Below, piece by piece: positions 8,686 to 16,217 of a stretch of DNA of 64,000 nucleotides. The stretch is taken from contig OMYF01000005.1 of the NCBI GenBank assembly GCA_900315205.1, forward strand, positions 1-64,000, written 5' to 3'. The translations under genes were made by a program, and so were the position numbers. This stretch comes from an uncultured Acidaminococcus sp. GTDB taxonomy: Bacteria > Bacillota > Negativicutes > Acidaminococcales > Acidaminococcaceae. The notes beneath the pieces were generated by a model, which ran no database searches, was not told where the DNA came from, and worked only from the letters and a program-made list of their open reading frames with translations. The stretch's first letter is position 1. Every line of letters begins with the position of its first letter.

Positions 8686-9120
8686 ATGGATGAAAAGCAA
8701 ATGATCGGCCTCGTCAATACGGTCGGTGATGCCGGCGGCTATCAGCTGATGGAATGGTTCAAGCTTTTCCCGGATGACCGGGAAAGAGCGCTGCGCGAAT
8801 ATATCTATCTCAAGGTCTATCTGCTGCGGATGGCCCTTCACCAGACCGGGACCAACCTGACCGATGACGAGTTCAACCTGTTCTGTGCCCATACGGCGGA
8901 CGAGTACCTGGCGAGCCCGGGGGATTATTACGGGGCGACGCCGCAGGGGCTCCTGGAAGCACTGCTGGCGTATCAGGGGCAGCATTACCAGGATCTGATC
9001 CGGATTTTTGCGGAGCGGAGCGGCATCGCATCCCACAGCCATGCCAGACAGTTCGTCGGAGAACTGCCGGATCTCTTCACGACGGTCCTGACCCGGCTGC
9101 GGATTGCACTCAAATCGTGA
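8686..9120 (+). CDS. conserved-looking hypothetical protein
   Basis: I do not recognise this 144-residue protein. It is predicted soluble and mostly helical, without a signal peptide, cysteines for metal binding or nucleotide-binding motif. It begins 14 bases after dut with a GGGGGAAG ribosome site and probably shares its transcript. The lysine operon promoter begins about 30 bases after its stop. Confidence 0.6.
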   Translation: MDEKQMIGLVNTVGDAGGYQLMEWFKLFPDDRERALREYIYLKVYLLRMALHQTGTNLTDDEFNLFCAHTADEYLASPGDYYGATPQGLLEALLAYQGQHYQDLIRIFAERSGIASHSHARQFVGELPDLFTTVLTRLRIALKS

Positions 9121-9148
9121 AAAAATGTGCTAAATTTTCAAAATTCGA

Positions 9149-9177
9149 TTGACATATTTCGTATTATTTTCTATACT
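9149..9177 (+). promoter_or_regulatory. promoter of the lysine operon
   Basis: A consensus -35 TTGACA (9149-9154), a 17-base spacer and -10 TATACT (9172-9177) give a start near 9184, immediately before the riboswitch. Confidence 0.88.
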
Positions 9178-9191
9178 GTTCACATAACTTA

Positions 9192-9357
9192 ACAAGAGAT
9201 AGAGGCGCGGGACCTATCAGTAATTTCTGGAGGGACACTGTTGAAGGGAATGAAAGGAGTACCGCCGAAGCACTGTTCCGGGTACGGGGCTGTGCTGGGA
9301 TGAAGGTGAAGAACCTTCATACTGTCGCCAGGTATTTGGTGGAGAGCTATCGTGTGA
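9192..9357 (+). ncRNA. lysine riboswitch (L box)
   Basis: The segment shows the conserved L-box core: AGAGGCGCGG near the 5' end, TATCAGTAA, GAAAGGAGTACCGCCGAAGC in the middle, ACTGTCGCCAG toward the 3' side, and closing P1 arms GATAG (9198-9202) with CTATC (9347-9351). Bound lysine is known to stabilise this fold and promote termination. A terminator follows at 9404, and the next genes make lysine, so the regulatory logic is complete. Confidence 0.93.
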
Positions 9358-9403
9358 AGCAGAATGTAATGCGCCTGCAGCAAGCGGGCAAACTTCTTAC
9401 GGT

Positions 9404-9436
9404 CATTGGGGCATGCTCTCAATGGCTTATTTTTTT
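9404..9436 (+). terminator. riboswitch-controlled terminator
   Basis: CATTG/CAATG arms plus G-U and G-C pairs form an 8-bp stem (9404-9424), followed by a run of seven T's (9430-9436). It lies about 50 bases after the aptamer and just upstream of dapB, as expected for the expression platform. Confidence 0.8.
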
Positions 9437-9460
9437 AGGCGAATGCAGAAAAGGGATGAG

Positions 9461-10243
9461 ATGGTTATGATCAAAGTACTCGTAAACGGAGCCCTTGGCA
9501 AAATGGGTTCCACTGTGGCAAGGACTGTGACAGAGCAGAAAGATATGGAGCTTGTCGCCGCGGTGAACGATCATGGAGCCGGCACGGTCATTTCCGGAGG
9601 TGTCGTCATCGAATCGGATCTGGCTGCTGCCATTGCCGCCCACAAACCTGACGTGGTGGTCGATTTCACGAGACCCGATGTCGTCATGGGCTGCCTGCGG
9701 ACCGTCCTGAATGCCGGCGTCAATGCCGTTGTAGGGACTACGGGCTTCAGCCAGGAAGATCTGGATGAGCTGAAAGGGCTGGCAGAGAAAAACAATGTGG
9801 GCTGCCTCATCTGCCCGAACTTCGCCATGGGCGCCGTGCTCATGATGAAGATCGCCGCGGAAGTGGCAAAATATTTCCCGAAAGCGGAAATCATCGAACT
9901 CCATCACGACCAGAAAATGGATGCTCCTTCCGGTACGGCCATCCTGACCGCCCAGAAGATGGCAGAAGCCCGCGGCGGCAAATACATCGCCCAGGGCCGG
10001 CCGGATGAAGTGGAAAAACTTCCTCACGTGCGGGGGAATGATTTCCAGGGGATGAGGATCCATTCGGTCCGTCTGCCCGGTTTCGTCGCTTCCGAGGAAA
10101 TCATCTTCGGCAGCACGGGCGAGACACTGACCATCCGGAATGACTCCATCAACCGTGAATGCTACATGCCCGGCGTGATGCTGGGATGCCGGACCATGAT
10201 AAACCGCAAGGGCCTGGTGTACGGCCTTGATGCGATTTTATAA
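9461..10243 (+). CDS. dapB: 4-hydroxy-tetrahydrodipicolinate reductase
   Basis: It reduces hydroxytetrahydrodipicolinate with NAD(P)H in the diaminopimelate/lysine pathway. The 260-residue protein has the Rossmann loop GALGKMG (10-16), the family signature around EIIELHHDQKMDAPSG with catalytic His/Lys, and C-terminal GETLTIRND. I prefer the ATG at 9461 because AGGG lies 5 bases upstream; a second ATG two codons later (9467, MIKVLVNG) is nearly as good. A frame extending to 9413 would read through the terminator and is unlikely. First gene of the riboswitch-controlled operon. Confidence 0.94.
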   Translation: MVMIKVLVNGALGKMGSTVARTVTEQKDMELVAAVNDHGAGTVISGGVVIESDLAAAIAAHKPDVVVDFTRPDVVMGCLRTVLNAGVNAVVGTTGFSQEDLDELKGLAEKNNVGCLICPNFAMGAVLMMKIAAEVAKYFPKAEIIELHHDQKMDAPSGTAILTAQKMAEARGGKYIAQGRPDEVEKLPHVRGNDFQGMRIHSVRLPGFVASEEIIFGSTGETLTIRNDSINRECYMPGVMLGCRTMINRKGLVYGLDAIL

Positions 10244-10294
10244 AAAAACAGAGATTGAACAATTCTCAACAATATGGAAGGGAGCTTATCTGAA

Positions 10295-11326
10295 ATGAAA
10301 GAGTACAATCTTGCAATCCTGGGTGCCACGGGTGCCGTTGGCCATGAATTCATCAACCTGCTGAACGAAAGAGATTTTCCGTTCAAGAACCTGAAGCTGC
10401 TGGCTTCTGCACGCACAGCCGGAACGGAACTCACGGTCCGCGGGAAAACATATAAAGTCGAGGAAGCCAATGAAAATTCCTTCAATGGCATCGATGTGGC
10501 CCTCTTTGCAGGCGGTTCCATCAGCAAGACCTTTGCCCCCGTGGCAGTCAAGGCAGGTGCTGTGGTCATCGATAACTCCAGCACGTACCGCATGGATCCG
10601 GAAGTCCCTCTGATCGTTCCGGAAGTCAACCCTCAGGATATCACGAAGCACAAGGGCATCATCGCCAACCCGAACTGCTCCACCATCATCATGGTCATGG
10701 CCCTGAAGCCGATCTATGACCTGGCCCGCATCAAGAGAATCATCGTTTCCACCTACCAGGCTGCTTCCGGTGCCGGCAAGGACGGCCTGGATGAACTGGA
10801 ACGCCAGGTGAAGCAGGCTGCCGCCGGCGAAGAAATGACTGCGAACATCTTCCCGATGGCCAGCGCTGCCAAGCATTTCCCGCTGGAACTGAACCTGGTC
10901 CCGCAGATCGATATCTTCCTGGACAACCTCTACACCAAGGAAGAAATGAAGATGGTCAACGAGACGAAAAAGATCTTCTCCGACTACGAGATGGGTGTCA
11001 CCGCCACGACGGTCCGTGTCCCTGTCTACAGGAGCCACAGCGAAGCTGTCAACGTCGAACTGGAACATGACGTGGAACTGGAAGACATCCGCAAGGCCCT
11101 GAGCAATTTCCCGGGCGTCGTGCTGCAGGATGATCCGTCCCAGCAGATCTATCCGATGCCGTACTACACGTCCGGCAAGAACGATGTCTATGTCGGCCGT
11201 CTGAGAAGAGACGAATCCGCACCGAACAGCTTCAACTTCTGGTGCGTCGGTGACCAGATCCGCAAAGGCGCTGCCCTGAACACGCTGCAGATCGCTGAAA
11301 CGATGGTCAAGAATAACTGGCTCTGA
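10295..11326 (+). CDS. asd: aspartate-semialdehyde dehydrogenase
   Basis: It reduces aspartyl phosphate to aspartate semialdehyde, the branch point to lysine, threonine and methionine. In 343 residues the NADP loop GATGAVG (10-16) and the active-site NPNCST (Cys 128) are present; the later conserved EGAN/H region appears as the SHSEAVNVELE stretch. I start it at ATG 10295, preceded by GGAAGGGAG; an in-frame ATG at 10274 falls within that ribosome site. Second gene of the operon, 51 bases after dapB. Confidence 0.94.
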   Translation: MKEYNLAILGATGAVGHEFINLLNERDFPFKNLKLLASARTAGTELTVRGKTYKVEEANENSFNGIDVALFAGGSISKTFAPVAVKAGAVVIDNSSTYRMDPEVPLIVPEVNPQDITKHKGIIANPNCSTIIMVMALKPIYDLARIKRIIVSTYQAASGAGKDGLDELERQVKQAAAGEEMTANIFPMASAAKHFPLELNLVPQIDIFLDNLYTKEEMKMVNETKKIFSDYEMGVTATTVRVPVYRSHSEAVNVELEHDVELEDIRKALSNFPGVVLQDDPSQQIYPMPYYTSGKNDVYVGRLRRDESAPNSFNFWCVGDQIRKGAALNTLQIAETMVKNNWL

Positions 11327-11354
11327 GCATAGGGCAACCGGGGAGGCTCCTTTC

Positions 11355-12572
11355 ATGAAAATCATTGTACAAAAATTCGGTGGCACATCCGTAGCGACTC
11401 CGCATACGCGGCAGCTGGTCCTGAAAAAGGTCCAGGAAGCGGTCGACGCTGGCTATGCTCCCATCGTCGTCGTTTCCGCCATGGGCCGCAGAGGGGATCC
11501 GTACGCAACGGATACACTGATCGATATGCTGAAGTCGGTCAATCCTGAGCCCAATGCCCATGAACTTGATCTGATGATGGCCTGCGGCGAAATCATTTCG
11601 TCCACGGTCATGGCGGCTACACTGCAGAAGGCGGGCCTCAAGGCCATGGCTCTTACGGGCGGCCAGGCCGGGATGATCACGGACGGCCGTTTCGGGAACG
11701 CCCGCATCAAGACGGTCAAAGCCAAACATCTGAAGGAACTGGCCGCGGACGGGATCATTCCCGTCGTCTGCGGATTCCAGGGTGTCACGGATGATAACCT
11801 CAACATCACGACGCTGGGCCGCGGCGGCAGCGATACATCCGCAGCTGCTTTCGGTGTCGCCGTCGGGGCAGAGAAGGTCGAGATCTACACGGATGTGGAC
11901 GGCATCATGACGGCGGATCCGCGTATCGTCTCCGACGCCAGGATCATCAAAAAGATCTCTTATGATGAGATCCGTGAAATGGCCCATCAGGGCGCCAAGG
12001 TCATCCATCCGCGCGCGGTGGAGATCGTCATGCGCTACGGTGTGCCCATGGTCGTCAAGAGCACCTTCTCCGACGCTCCGGGCACGCTGATCACGGCGGA
12101 TGATCAGATCGAAACGATCGAGGAACAGGATGACGTCACGAGCAACCATGCCAGCGGTGTGGCCCATATGCTGAACCTGGCCTTCTTCCAGGTGGCACTT
12201 GCGGGTGACGAAACGAACGGCAGCCATGTCTTCACGGCTGTGGCAAAGGGCGGCGTGAGCATCGGCAGCTTCAGCCTGCAGCCGCACTCCCTGATGTTTG
12301 CCGTGTATGCCAGCGCGGCAGCCAAAACGGAAGAGATCCTGAAGGCAAATGGTTATGAATATAAACTGATCCCGTCCTGTGCAAAAGTCACGGTGGTGGG
12401 CACTCATATGGGCGGCGTGCCCGGTGTCATGGCACGCTTTGTCTCCGCCCTGACGGATGCCGGAGTCCAGATCCTGCAGACAACGGACTCGGACAATCTG
12501 ATTTCCGCCATTGTCAGGGAGAATGAGGTAAAAGAAGCAGTCAACGCACTTCATACGGCGTTTAAATCGTAA
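11355..12572 (+). CDS. lysC: aspartate kinase
   Basis: It phosphorylates aspartate, the first step for the aspartate family. The 405-residue chain begins with the KFGGTS motif (7-12). A catalytic amino-acid-kinase domain (to about 245) with the GRGGSDTSA motif is followed by tandem ACT domains (about 265-405), the usual allosteric sites for end-product inhibition. The ATG at 11355 follows GGGGAGG. It sits between asd and dapA under the lysine riboswitch, which marks it as the lysine-controlled kinase; the inhibitor specificity itself is inferred. Confidence 0.95.
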   Translation: MKIIVQKFGGTSVATPHTRQLVLKKVQEAVDAGYAPIVVVSAMGRRGDPYATDTLIDMLKSVNPEPNAHELDLMMACGEIISSTVMAATLQKAGLKAMALTGGQAGMITDGRFGNARIKTVKAKHLKELAADGIIPVVCGFQGVTDDNLNITTLGRGGSDTSAAAFGVAVGAEKVEIYTDVDGIMTADPRIVSDARIIKKISYDEIREMAHQGAKVIHPRAVEIVMRYGVPMVVKSTFSDAPGTLITADDQIETIEEQDDVTSNHASGVAHMLNLAFFQVALAGDETNGSHVFTAVAKGGVSIGSFSLQPHSLMFAVYASAAAKTEEILKANGYEYKLIPSCAKVTVVGTHMGGVPGVMARFVSALTDAGVQILQTTDSDNLISAIVRENEVKEAVNALHTAFKS

Positions 12573-12586
12573 GGGAGGAATGGATT

Positions 12587-13486
12587 ATGCGCAAGCCTTA
12601 TTTTGGTCGTCTGATCACAGCAATGGTCACTCATTTCAATGAAGATGGATCTTTAAATGCAGAAGGAACGGCGAACTTTGCTTCCTGGCTTGTCGATCAT
12701 GGTTCTGATGCTATTCTGGTGGCAGGTACTTCGGGGGAAGCACCGACTATGACCGTGGAAGAAAAGGAAGAACTGTTCACGGCTGTCATCAAAAAGCTGG
12801 ACCACCGTGCTCCCGTCATCGTCGGCACCGGTTCCAATGACACGGCTGCCACCATCCGCATGAACGAAGTCGCCGAAAAGGTCGGCGCCGATGGTGTCCT
12901 GGTCGTGGGGCCTTTCTACAACAAGCCCACCCAGGAAGGTTTCTACCGTCATTTCAAGACGATCGCCGACCATACGAAACTGCCGATCGTCGTCTATAAC
13001 GTCCCGGGCCGGACTGGTTCCAATATCCTGCCGGAAACGGTGGCACGGCTGGCCAGGGACTGCAAGAACATCGTCGCCATCAAGGAAGCATCCGGCAAAG
13101 TGGATCAGGTCGCTGAACTGTACCGCCTGCTGCCGGAAGACTTCTCCATCTACAGCGGCGACGACGGCCTGACGCTCCCGTTCTTTGCCGTAGGCGCGTG
13201 CGGGCTGATCTCCGTACTGAGCAATGTGGGCGGTGCCCTGCTGCAGGATCTGATGCAGAGCTACGAACGCGGCGACGTGCAGCGGGCCCGGGAACTCAAC
13301 AAAATCATGGTGCCTCAGGCAAAGTCCATGTTCGTCGTGAGCAACCCGATCCCCATCAAGGAAGCGGTTACCCGCATGACCCCGTTCAACGCCGGTCCGT
13401 ACCGTCTGCCGCTGTGCCCGATGACGGACGCGGAAAGAGCGAAGGCCGAGGCTGCCTGGAAGGCAACGGGCCTGTTAAAGGAATAA
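12587..13486 (+). CDS. dapA: 4-hydroxy-tetrahydrodipicolinate synthase
   Basis: It condenses pyruvate with aspartate semialdehyde, committing carbon to lysine and meso-diaminopimelate for peptidoglycan. The 299-residue TIM barrel shows GTSGE (47-51), the substrate-site YNVPGRTG (Tyr 137) and the Schiff-base Lys 166 in VAIKEASGK. It is the last gene of the operon and is followed after 18 bases by a strong terminator. The related N-acetylneuraminate lyases are ruled out by context. Confidence 0.95.
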   Translation: MRKPYFGRLITAMVTHFNEDGSLNAEGTANFASWLVDHGSDAILVAGTSGEAPTMTVEEKEELFTAVIKKLDHRAPVIVGTGSNDTAATIRMNEVAEKVGADGVLVVGPFYNKPTQEGFYRHFKTIADHTKLPIVVYNVPGRTGSNILPETVARLARDCKNIVAIKEASGKVDQVAELYRLLPEDFSIYSGDDGLTLPFFAVGACGLISVLSNVGGALLQDLMQSYERGDVQRARELNKIMVPQAKSMFVVSNPIPIKEAVTRMTPFNAGPYRLPLCPMTDAERAKAEAAWKATGLLKE

Positions 13487-13504
13487 GCTTTTCGGTTCAT
13501 CTGG

Positions 13505-13544
13505 CCGTGGAGGAATGGACGCCATTCCCTCACGGTCTCTTTTT
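13505..13544 (+). terminator. terminator of the lysine operon
   Basis: A long hairpin (CCGTG/CACGG outer arms and GAGGAATGG with its complement, one bulged base, 3-base loop) spans 13505-13535 and is followed by TCTCTTTTT. Confidence 0.9.
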
Positions 13545-13622
13545 ATGGCAGGCCCGGGGGGTGCTTTTTCTGCCGCAGCGGGTGCTCCGCGGGGTCCGGG
13601 CAAGTGTTTCCCGGCCCGGCAG

Positions 13623-13650
13623 TTGCGTTTCTGCAGAAATCGGGTATCAT
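13623..13650 (+). promoter_or_regulatory. possible promoter ahead of the cysteine-rich micro-ORF and the 13795 gene
   Basis: TTGCGT (13623-13628), a 16-base spacer and TATCAT (13645-13650). It is the best promoter match between the lysine terminator and the 13795 gene, but not a strong one. Confidence 0.4.
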
Positions 13651-13668
13651 GGAACAGAGAAGACATAA

Positions 13669-13782
13669 ATGCTTTTTATGACAGGGAAGGGAAGTGCGGC
13701 CCTGCAGTCTTTTGGGCAACACGGACAGGACTGCCCCTCCTGCTGCAGCCGGTGCATCCATCGCTGCATCGAGATTCCGTAA
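13669..13782 (+). CDS. possible cysteine-rich micro-ORF (37 residues)
   Basis: An ATG at 13669 opens a 37-codon frame ending in TAA at 13780-13782, just before the AAGGAGGTG ribosome site of the next gene. The C-terminal half holds five cysteines in CPSCCSRCIHRC, a metal-site-like arrangement. The ribosome site (AGAGAAGA) is weak and the GC-rich sequence can produce Cys codons by chance. It could be a small metal-binding peptide, a leader peptide or nothing. Confidence 0.3.
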   Translation: MLFMTGKGSAALQSFGQHGQDCPSCCSRCIHRCIEIP

Positions 13783-13794
13783 GGAGGTGCCTGC

Positions 13795-15213
13795 ATGCTT
13801 TTATATTCAACACGCCTCACTGTAACAAAGGAATTCAGCCGGGAAGCCCTTATCCGGCTCGTCGAGGAATGGAACCGGTCCACACCCTACAGGGAAAATC
13901 TGATTCCCGATTTCACCTGGCACGGGGAAGAGAATATCCGTTACGGCAATGACCGTCTCTGGCTCGAGATCGCCACGGTCCCCCGTAAGCCGGTCACGGC
14001 AGTCCGCTATGAAAAGCAGGATGGCCTGGGACGGATCTGGAATACGGATTATATCGTGGATCACGGGAGGCAGCAGCTCGTCATCCAGCTGGACCGGACC
14101 TACACGGACGGGGCCCTGCGGGAGAGCCTCGCCTTTTCCACGCCCCATTTCATATCGCTCCTCATCGATCACGGGTATCTGGCGCCGGACGGTCCGCTCC
14201 CGGTACAGCGGACACCTTTGGATGTGGGCGAGGCGAAGCTGCCTCTTTTGCAGCCGCTTCTGGCGGACCCGGGAAAATGCGCACTGCCCCTTGTCTATAT
14301 CTCCCGCAGACGGGACGGAAGACCGGCCTTTGACCCTTTGCTTTTGGGCAGCAAGCTGAAAGGGGCTGCCCATCTCATCATGGCGGACGCAAAAGTGCCG
14401 GCGGGCCTGCTGCAGCGGGCGGGACTTGCGGAAACGGGCGGAGCTGTCGGCCTCTACCTGCCCCATGGCCGCCGGACCTTTCCGTACCGTCCGGGCGACA
14501 GGGACGGCACGGCACTCCTTGAACGGACGGCCCGGGCTGTCCTTGACTACGGCAACGCGCGGGTCATCCCGGAAGAGCTGACCTGGAACGGCGCCAAACA
14601 GGCCATCCTGGATGCCCGCTCCCGGGACCAGGAAAAAGCCCGGTGCCTGGCAGAAAAAGAACTGAAAGAGGCAGAAAAAGAAGTCCAGGACTATATCGCA
14701 GCCTTTGACGATGACCAGAAGAGGCTCCAGGAACAGAACAGGGAACTCATCCGCCAGCTCCAGTCCCTGCAGCAGGAAAACCAGGGCCTCCGGAGGCGCC
14801 TCGACCGTCAGGGCCGGGAGCCCGTCCTCTTTTTGGGCGACGAAATGGAATTTTATCCTGGCGAAATCCGGGAAATGATCCTCGATGCGGTCGAAGATAC
14901 CCTGACAAAGGGATGCCGGCCCGGTTCCCGCCGCTATGACGTACTGAAGGACATTCTGCAGAACAATCCGCATGAGCATATCCGGGCGCAGCGGGAGGAG
15001 ACCCTGAAGCAGCTGTTCAAAGGCTACCGTACGCTCACGCCGCTTCTGCGCCAGGCCCTGAAGGAAATGGGCATCACCATTACCGGCACGGGCAAGCACT
15101 ACCGCCTGACGTATTACGGCGATGAACGCTACAAAGATACGCTCTCCAAGACCGGCAGCGACCACCGGGAAGGGATGAACAACGTGAGACAGATCCTGAA
15201 CAAGATGATGTAG
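13795..15213 (+). CDS. uncharacterised coiled-coil protein with a HicA-like C-terminal segment
   Basis: I do not recognise this 472-residue protein. The N-terminal 250 residues look like a mixed alpha/beta domain, including a LLLGSKLKGAAHLI stretch. Residues about 276-340 are a charged, Gln/Glu/Leu-rich coiled coil. The last 50 residues (GKHYRLTYYGD, then TLSKTGSDHREGMNN and RQIL) resemble the small RNA-binding fold of HicA toxins (G-x-HH...P.H....G.L..IL). No nuclease motif is obvious. The ATG at 13795 follows TAAGGAGGTG. It sits alone between the lysine operon and a PHP gene with its own strong promoter. Confidence 0.65.
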   Translation: MLLYSTRLTVTKEFSREALIRLVEEWNRSTPYRENLIPDFTWHGEENIRYGNDRLWLEIATVPRKPVTAVRYEKQDGLGRIWNTDYIVDHGRQQLVIQLDRTYTDGALRESLAFSTPHFISLLIDHGYLAPDGPLPVQRTPLDVGEAKLPLLQPLLADPGKCALPLVYISRRRDGRPAFDPLLLGSKLKGAAHLIMADAKVPAGLLQRAGLAETGGAVGLYLPHGRRTFPYRPGDRDGTALLERTARAVLDYGNARVIPEELTWNGAKQAILDARSRDQEKARCLAEKELKEAEKEVQDYIAAFDDDQKRLQEQNRELIRQLQSLQQENQGLRRRLDRQGREPVLFLGDEMEFYPGEIREMILDAVEDTLTKGCRPGSRRYDVLKDILQNNPHEHIRAQREETLKQLFKGYRTLTPLLRQALKEMGITITGTGKHYRLTYYGDERYKDTLSKTGSDHREGMNNVRQILNKMM

Positions 15214-15306
15214 GATCATTTCCAGCCACCTCGCGCGGGCGGCTACGCAAAACAGCGGCGGAATCATCCCTGACTGTGTAAACCCGCAGCCGCCTGCCGG
15301 GAGTTT

Positions 15307-15335
15307 TTGAAAGGGCGCTCCCGCCATGGTATAAT
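15307..15335 (+). promoter_or_regulatory. promoter of the PHP gene operon
   Basis: TTGAAA (15307-15312), a 17-base spacer, and TGGTATAAT combining an extended element with a consensus -10 (15330-15335). It probably drives the PHP, P-loop/Asp23 and RNase HIII genes. Confidence 0.85.
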
Positions 15336-15365
15336 AAAAGGCAGAGAAATGGAGGGAACGTCAGG

Positions 15366-16208
15366 ATGTTAGCTGATTTACATATCCATACGACCTTTTC
15401 GGATGGCATCAATACTCCCGAGGCCATCGTCAGACAGGCTGTGGCAGCGGGGCTTTCCGCCATTGCCATCACCGATCATGATAATGTAAGGGGCTGTGAC
15501 AGGGCCATGGCCTATGTGCGGGATGAAAAGATCCCTCTCAAAGTGCTGCGCGGCGTCGAAATCGATACCAATTACAAGGGAAAGGATGTCCATGTCCTGG
15601 GCTATCATTTTTCCGAGACAGAGCCCGCCCTCCGGCAGGCAATGGCCTGGAATCGCAGCCAGCGTGTGGACCGGGCTCAGCGCATCACGGAAAAGATCCA
15701 CAGCCTGGGCTATGACATCACTTTTCAGGAAGTCCTTGCCGAAGCGGCCGGATCCAGGAGCCTGGGCCGTCCCCATATTGCCCGCCTGCTCGTGAAGAAG
15801 GGCTTTTTTCCCGATGTGAAAGCTGTGTTCGATACGCTCATCGGGAAGGGGAAGCCCTGCTATCTGAGGCAGGTCAAACTGCCGCCGCGCGAAGCGGCGG
15901 CACTGATCCATCAGGCCGGCGGGATTGCAGTCCTGGCCCATCCGGCTGAAATCGAGGATCCTGCCCTTGTGGAGGAGATCCTGGACAGTACGCCTTTTGA
16001 CGGCATGGAAGTGTGGCATCCGTCCGTCCTCCAGGAATCGCCCCGGCATGACTGGCTGGCCGTGGCCAGAAGCCATCATCTGATCCCCAGCGGCGGCAGC
16101 GACCTGCACGGCAATCCGGGCAGATTCCCGTCCCGTCTCGGAGAATTCCCGGTCCGTTATGAGGACGTGGCCGGCATCATCGAATCAGGACAATCTTGCA
16201 GAGAATGA
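15366..16208 (+). CDS. PHP-domain phosphoesterase (TrpH/nucleoside bisphosphate phosphatase-like)
   Basis: The 280-residue protein carries the metal-binding motifs of the PHP superfamily: HIHTTFSDG at the start (His 6, His 8), ITDHDN (Asp 37, His 38), GVEID (Glu 67), LAHP, and a C-terminal GSDLHG. Close relatives (TrpH/RNase AM) remove phosphate from 3',5'-nucleoside bisphosphates and trim short RNA ends. That role is plausible here but not shown by sequence. It starts the unit with the P-loop/Asp23 and RNase HIII genes, so an RNA or nucleotide clean-up function fits the neighbourhood. Confidence 0.82.
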   Translation: MLADLHIHTTFSDGINTPEAIVRQAVAAGLSAIAITDHDNVRGCDRAMAYVRDEKIPLKVLRGVEIDTNYKGKDVHVLGYHFSETEPALRQAMAWNRSQRVDRAQRITEKIHSLGYDITFQEVLAEAAGSRSLGRPHIARLLVKKGFFPDVKAVFDTLIGKGKPCYLRQVKLPPREAAALIHQAGGIAVLAHPAEIEDPALVEEILDSTPFDGMEVWHPSVLQESPRHDWLAVARSHHLIPSGGSDLHGNPGRFPSRLGEFPVRYEDVAGIIESGQSCRE

Positions 16209-16217
16209 GAGATCATT

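Noticed and set aside
11307-12554. 415-residue minus frame opposite lysC
   Set aside because: Antisense to a clear aspartate kinase; Asp/His/Arg-rich composition is typical of a shadow frame.
13807-15327. 506-residue minus frame opposite the 13795 gene
   Set aside because: The plus-strand frame has a strong ribosome site, a coiled coil and a HicA-like tail; the antisense frame has neither.
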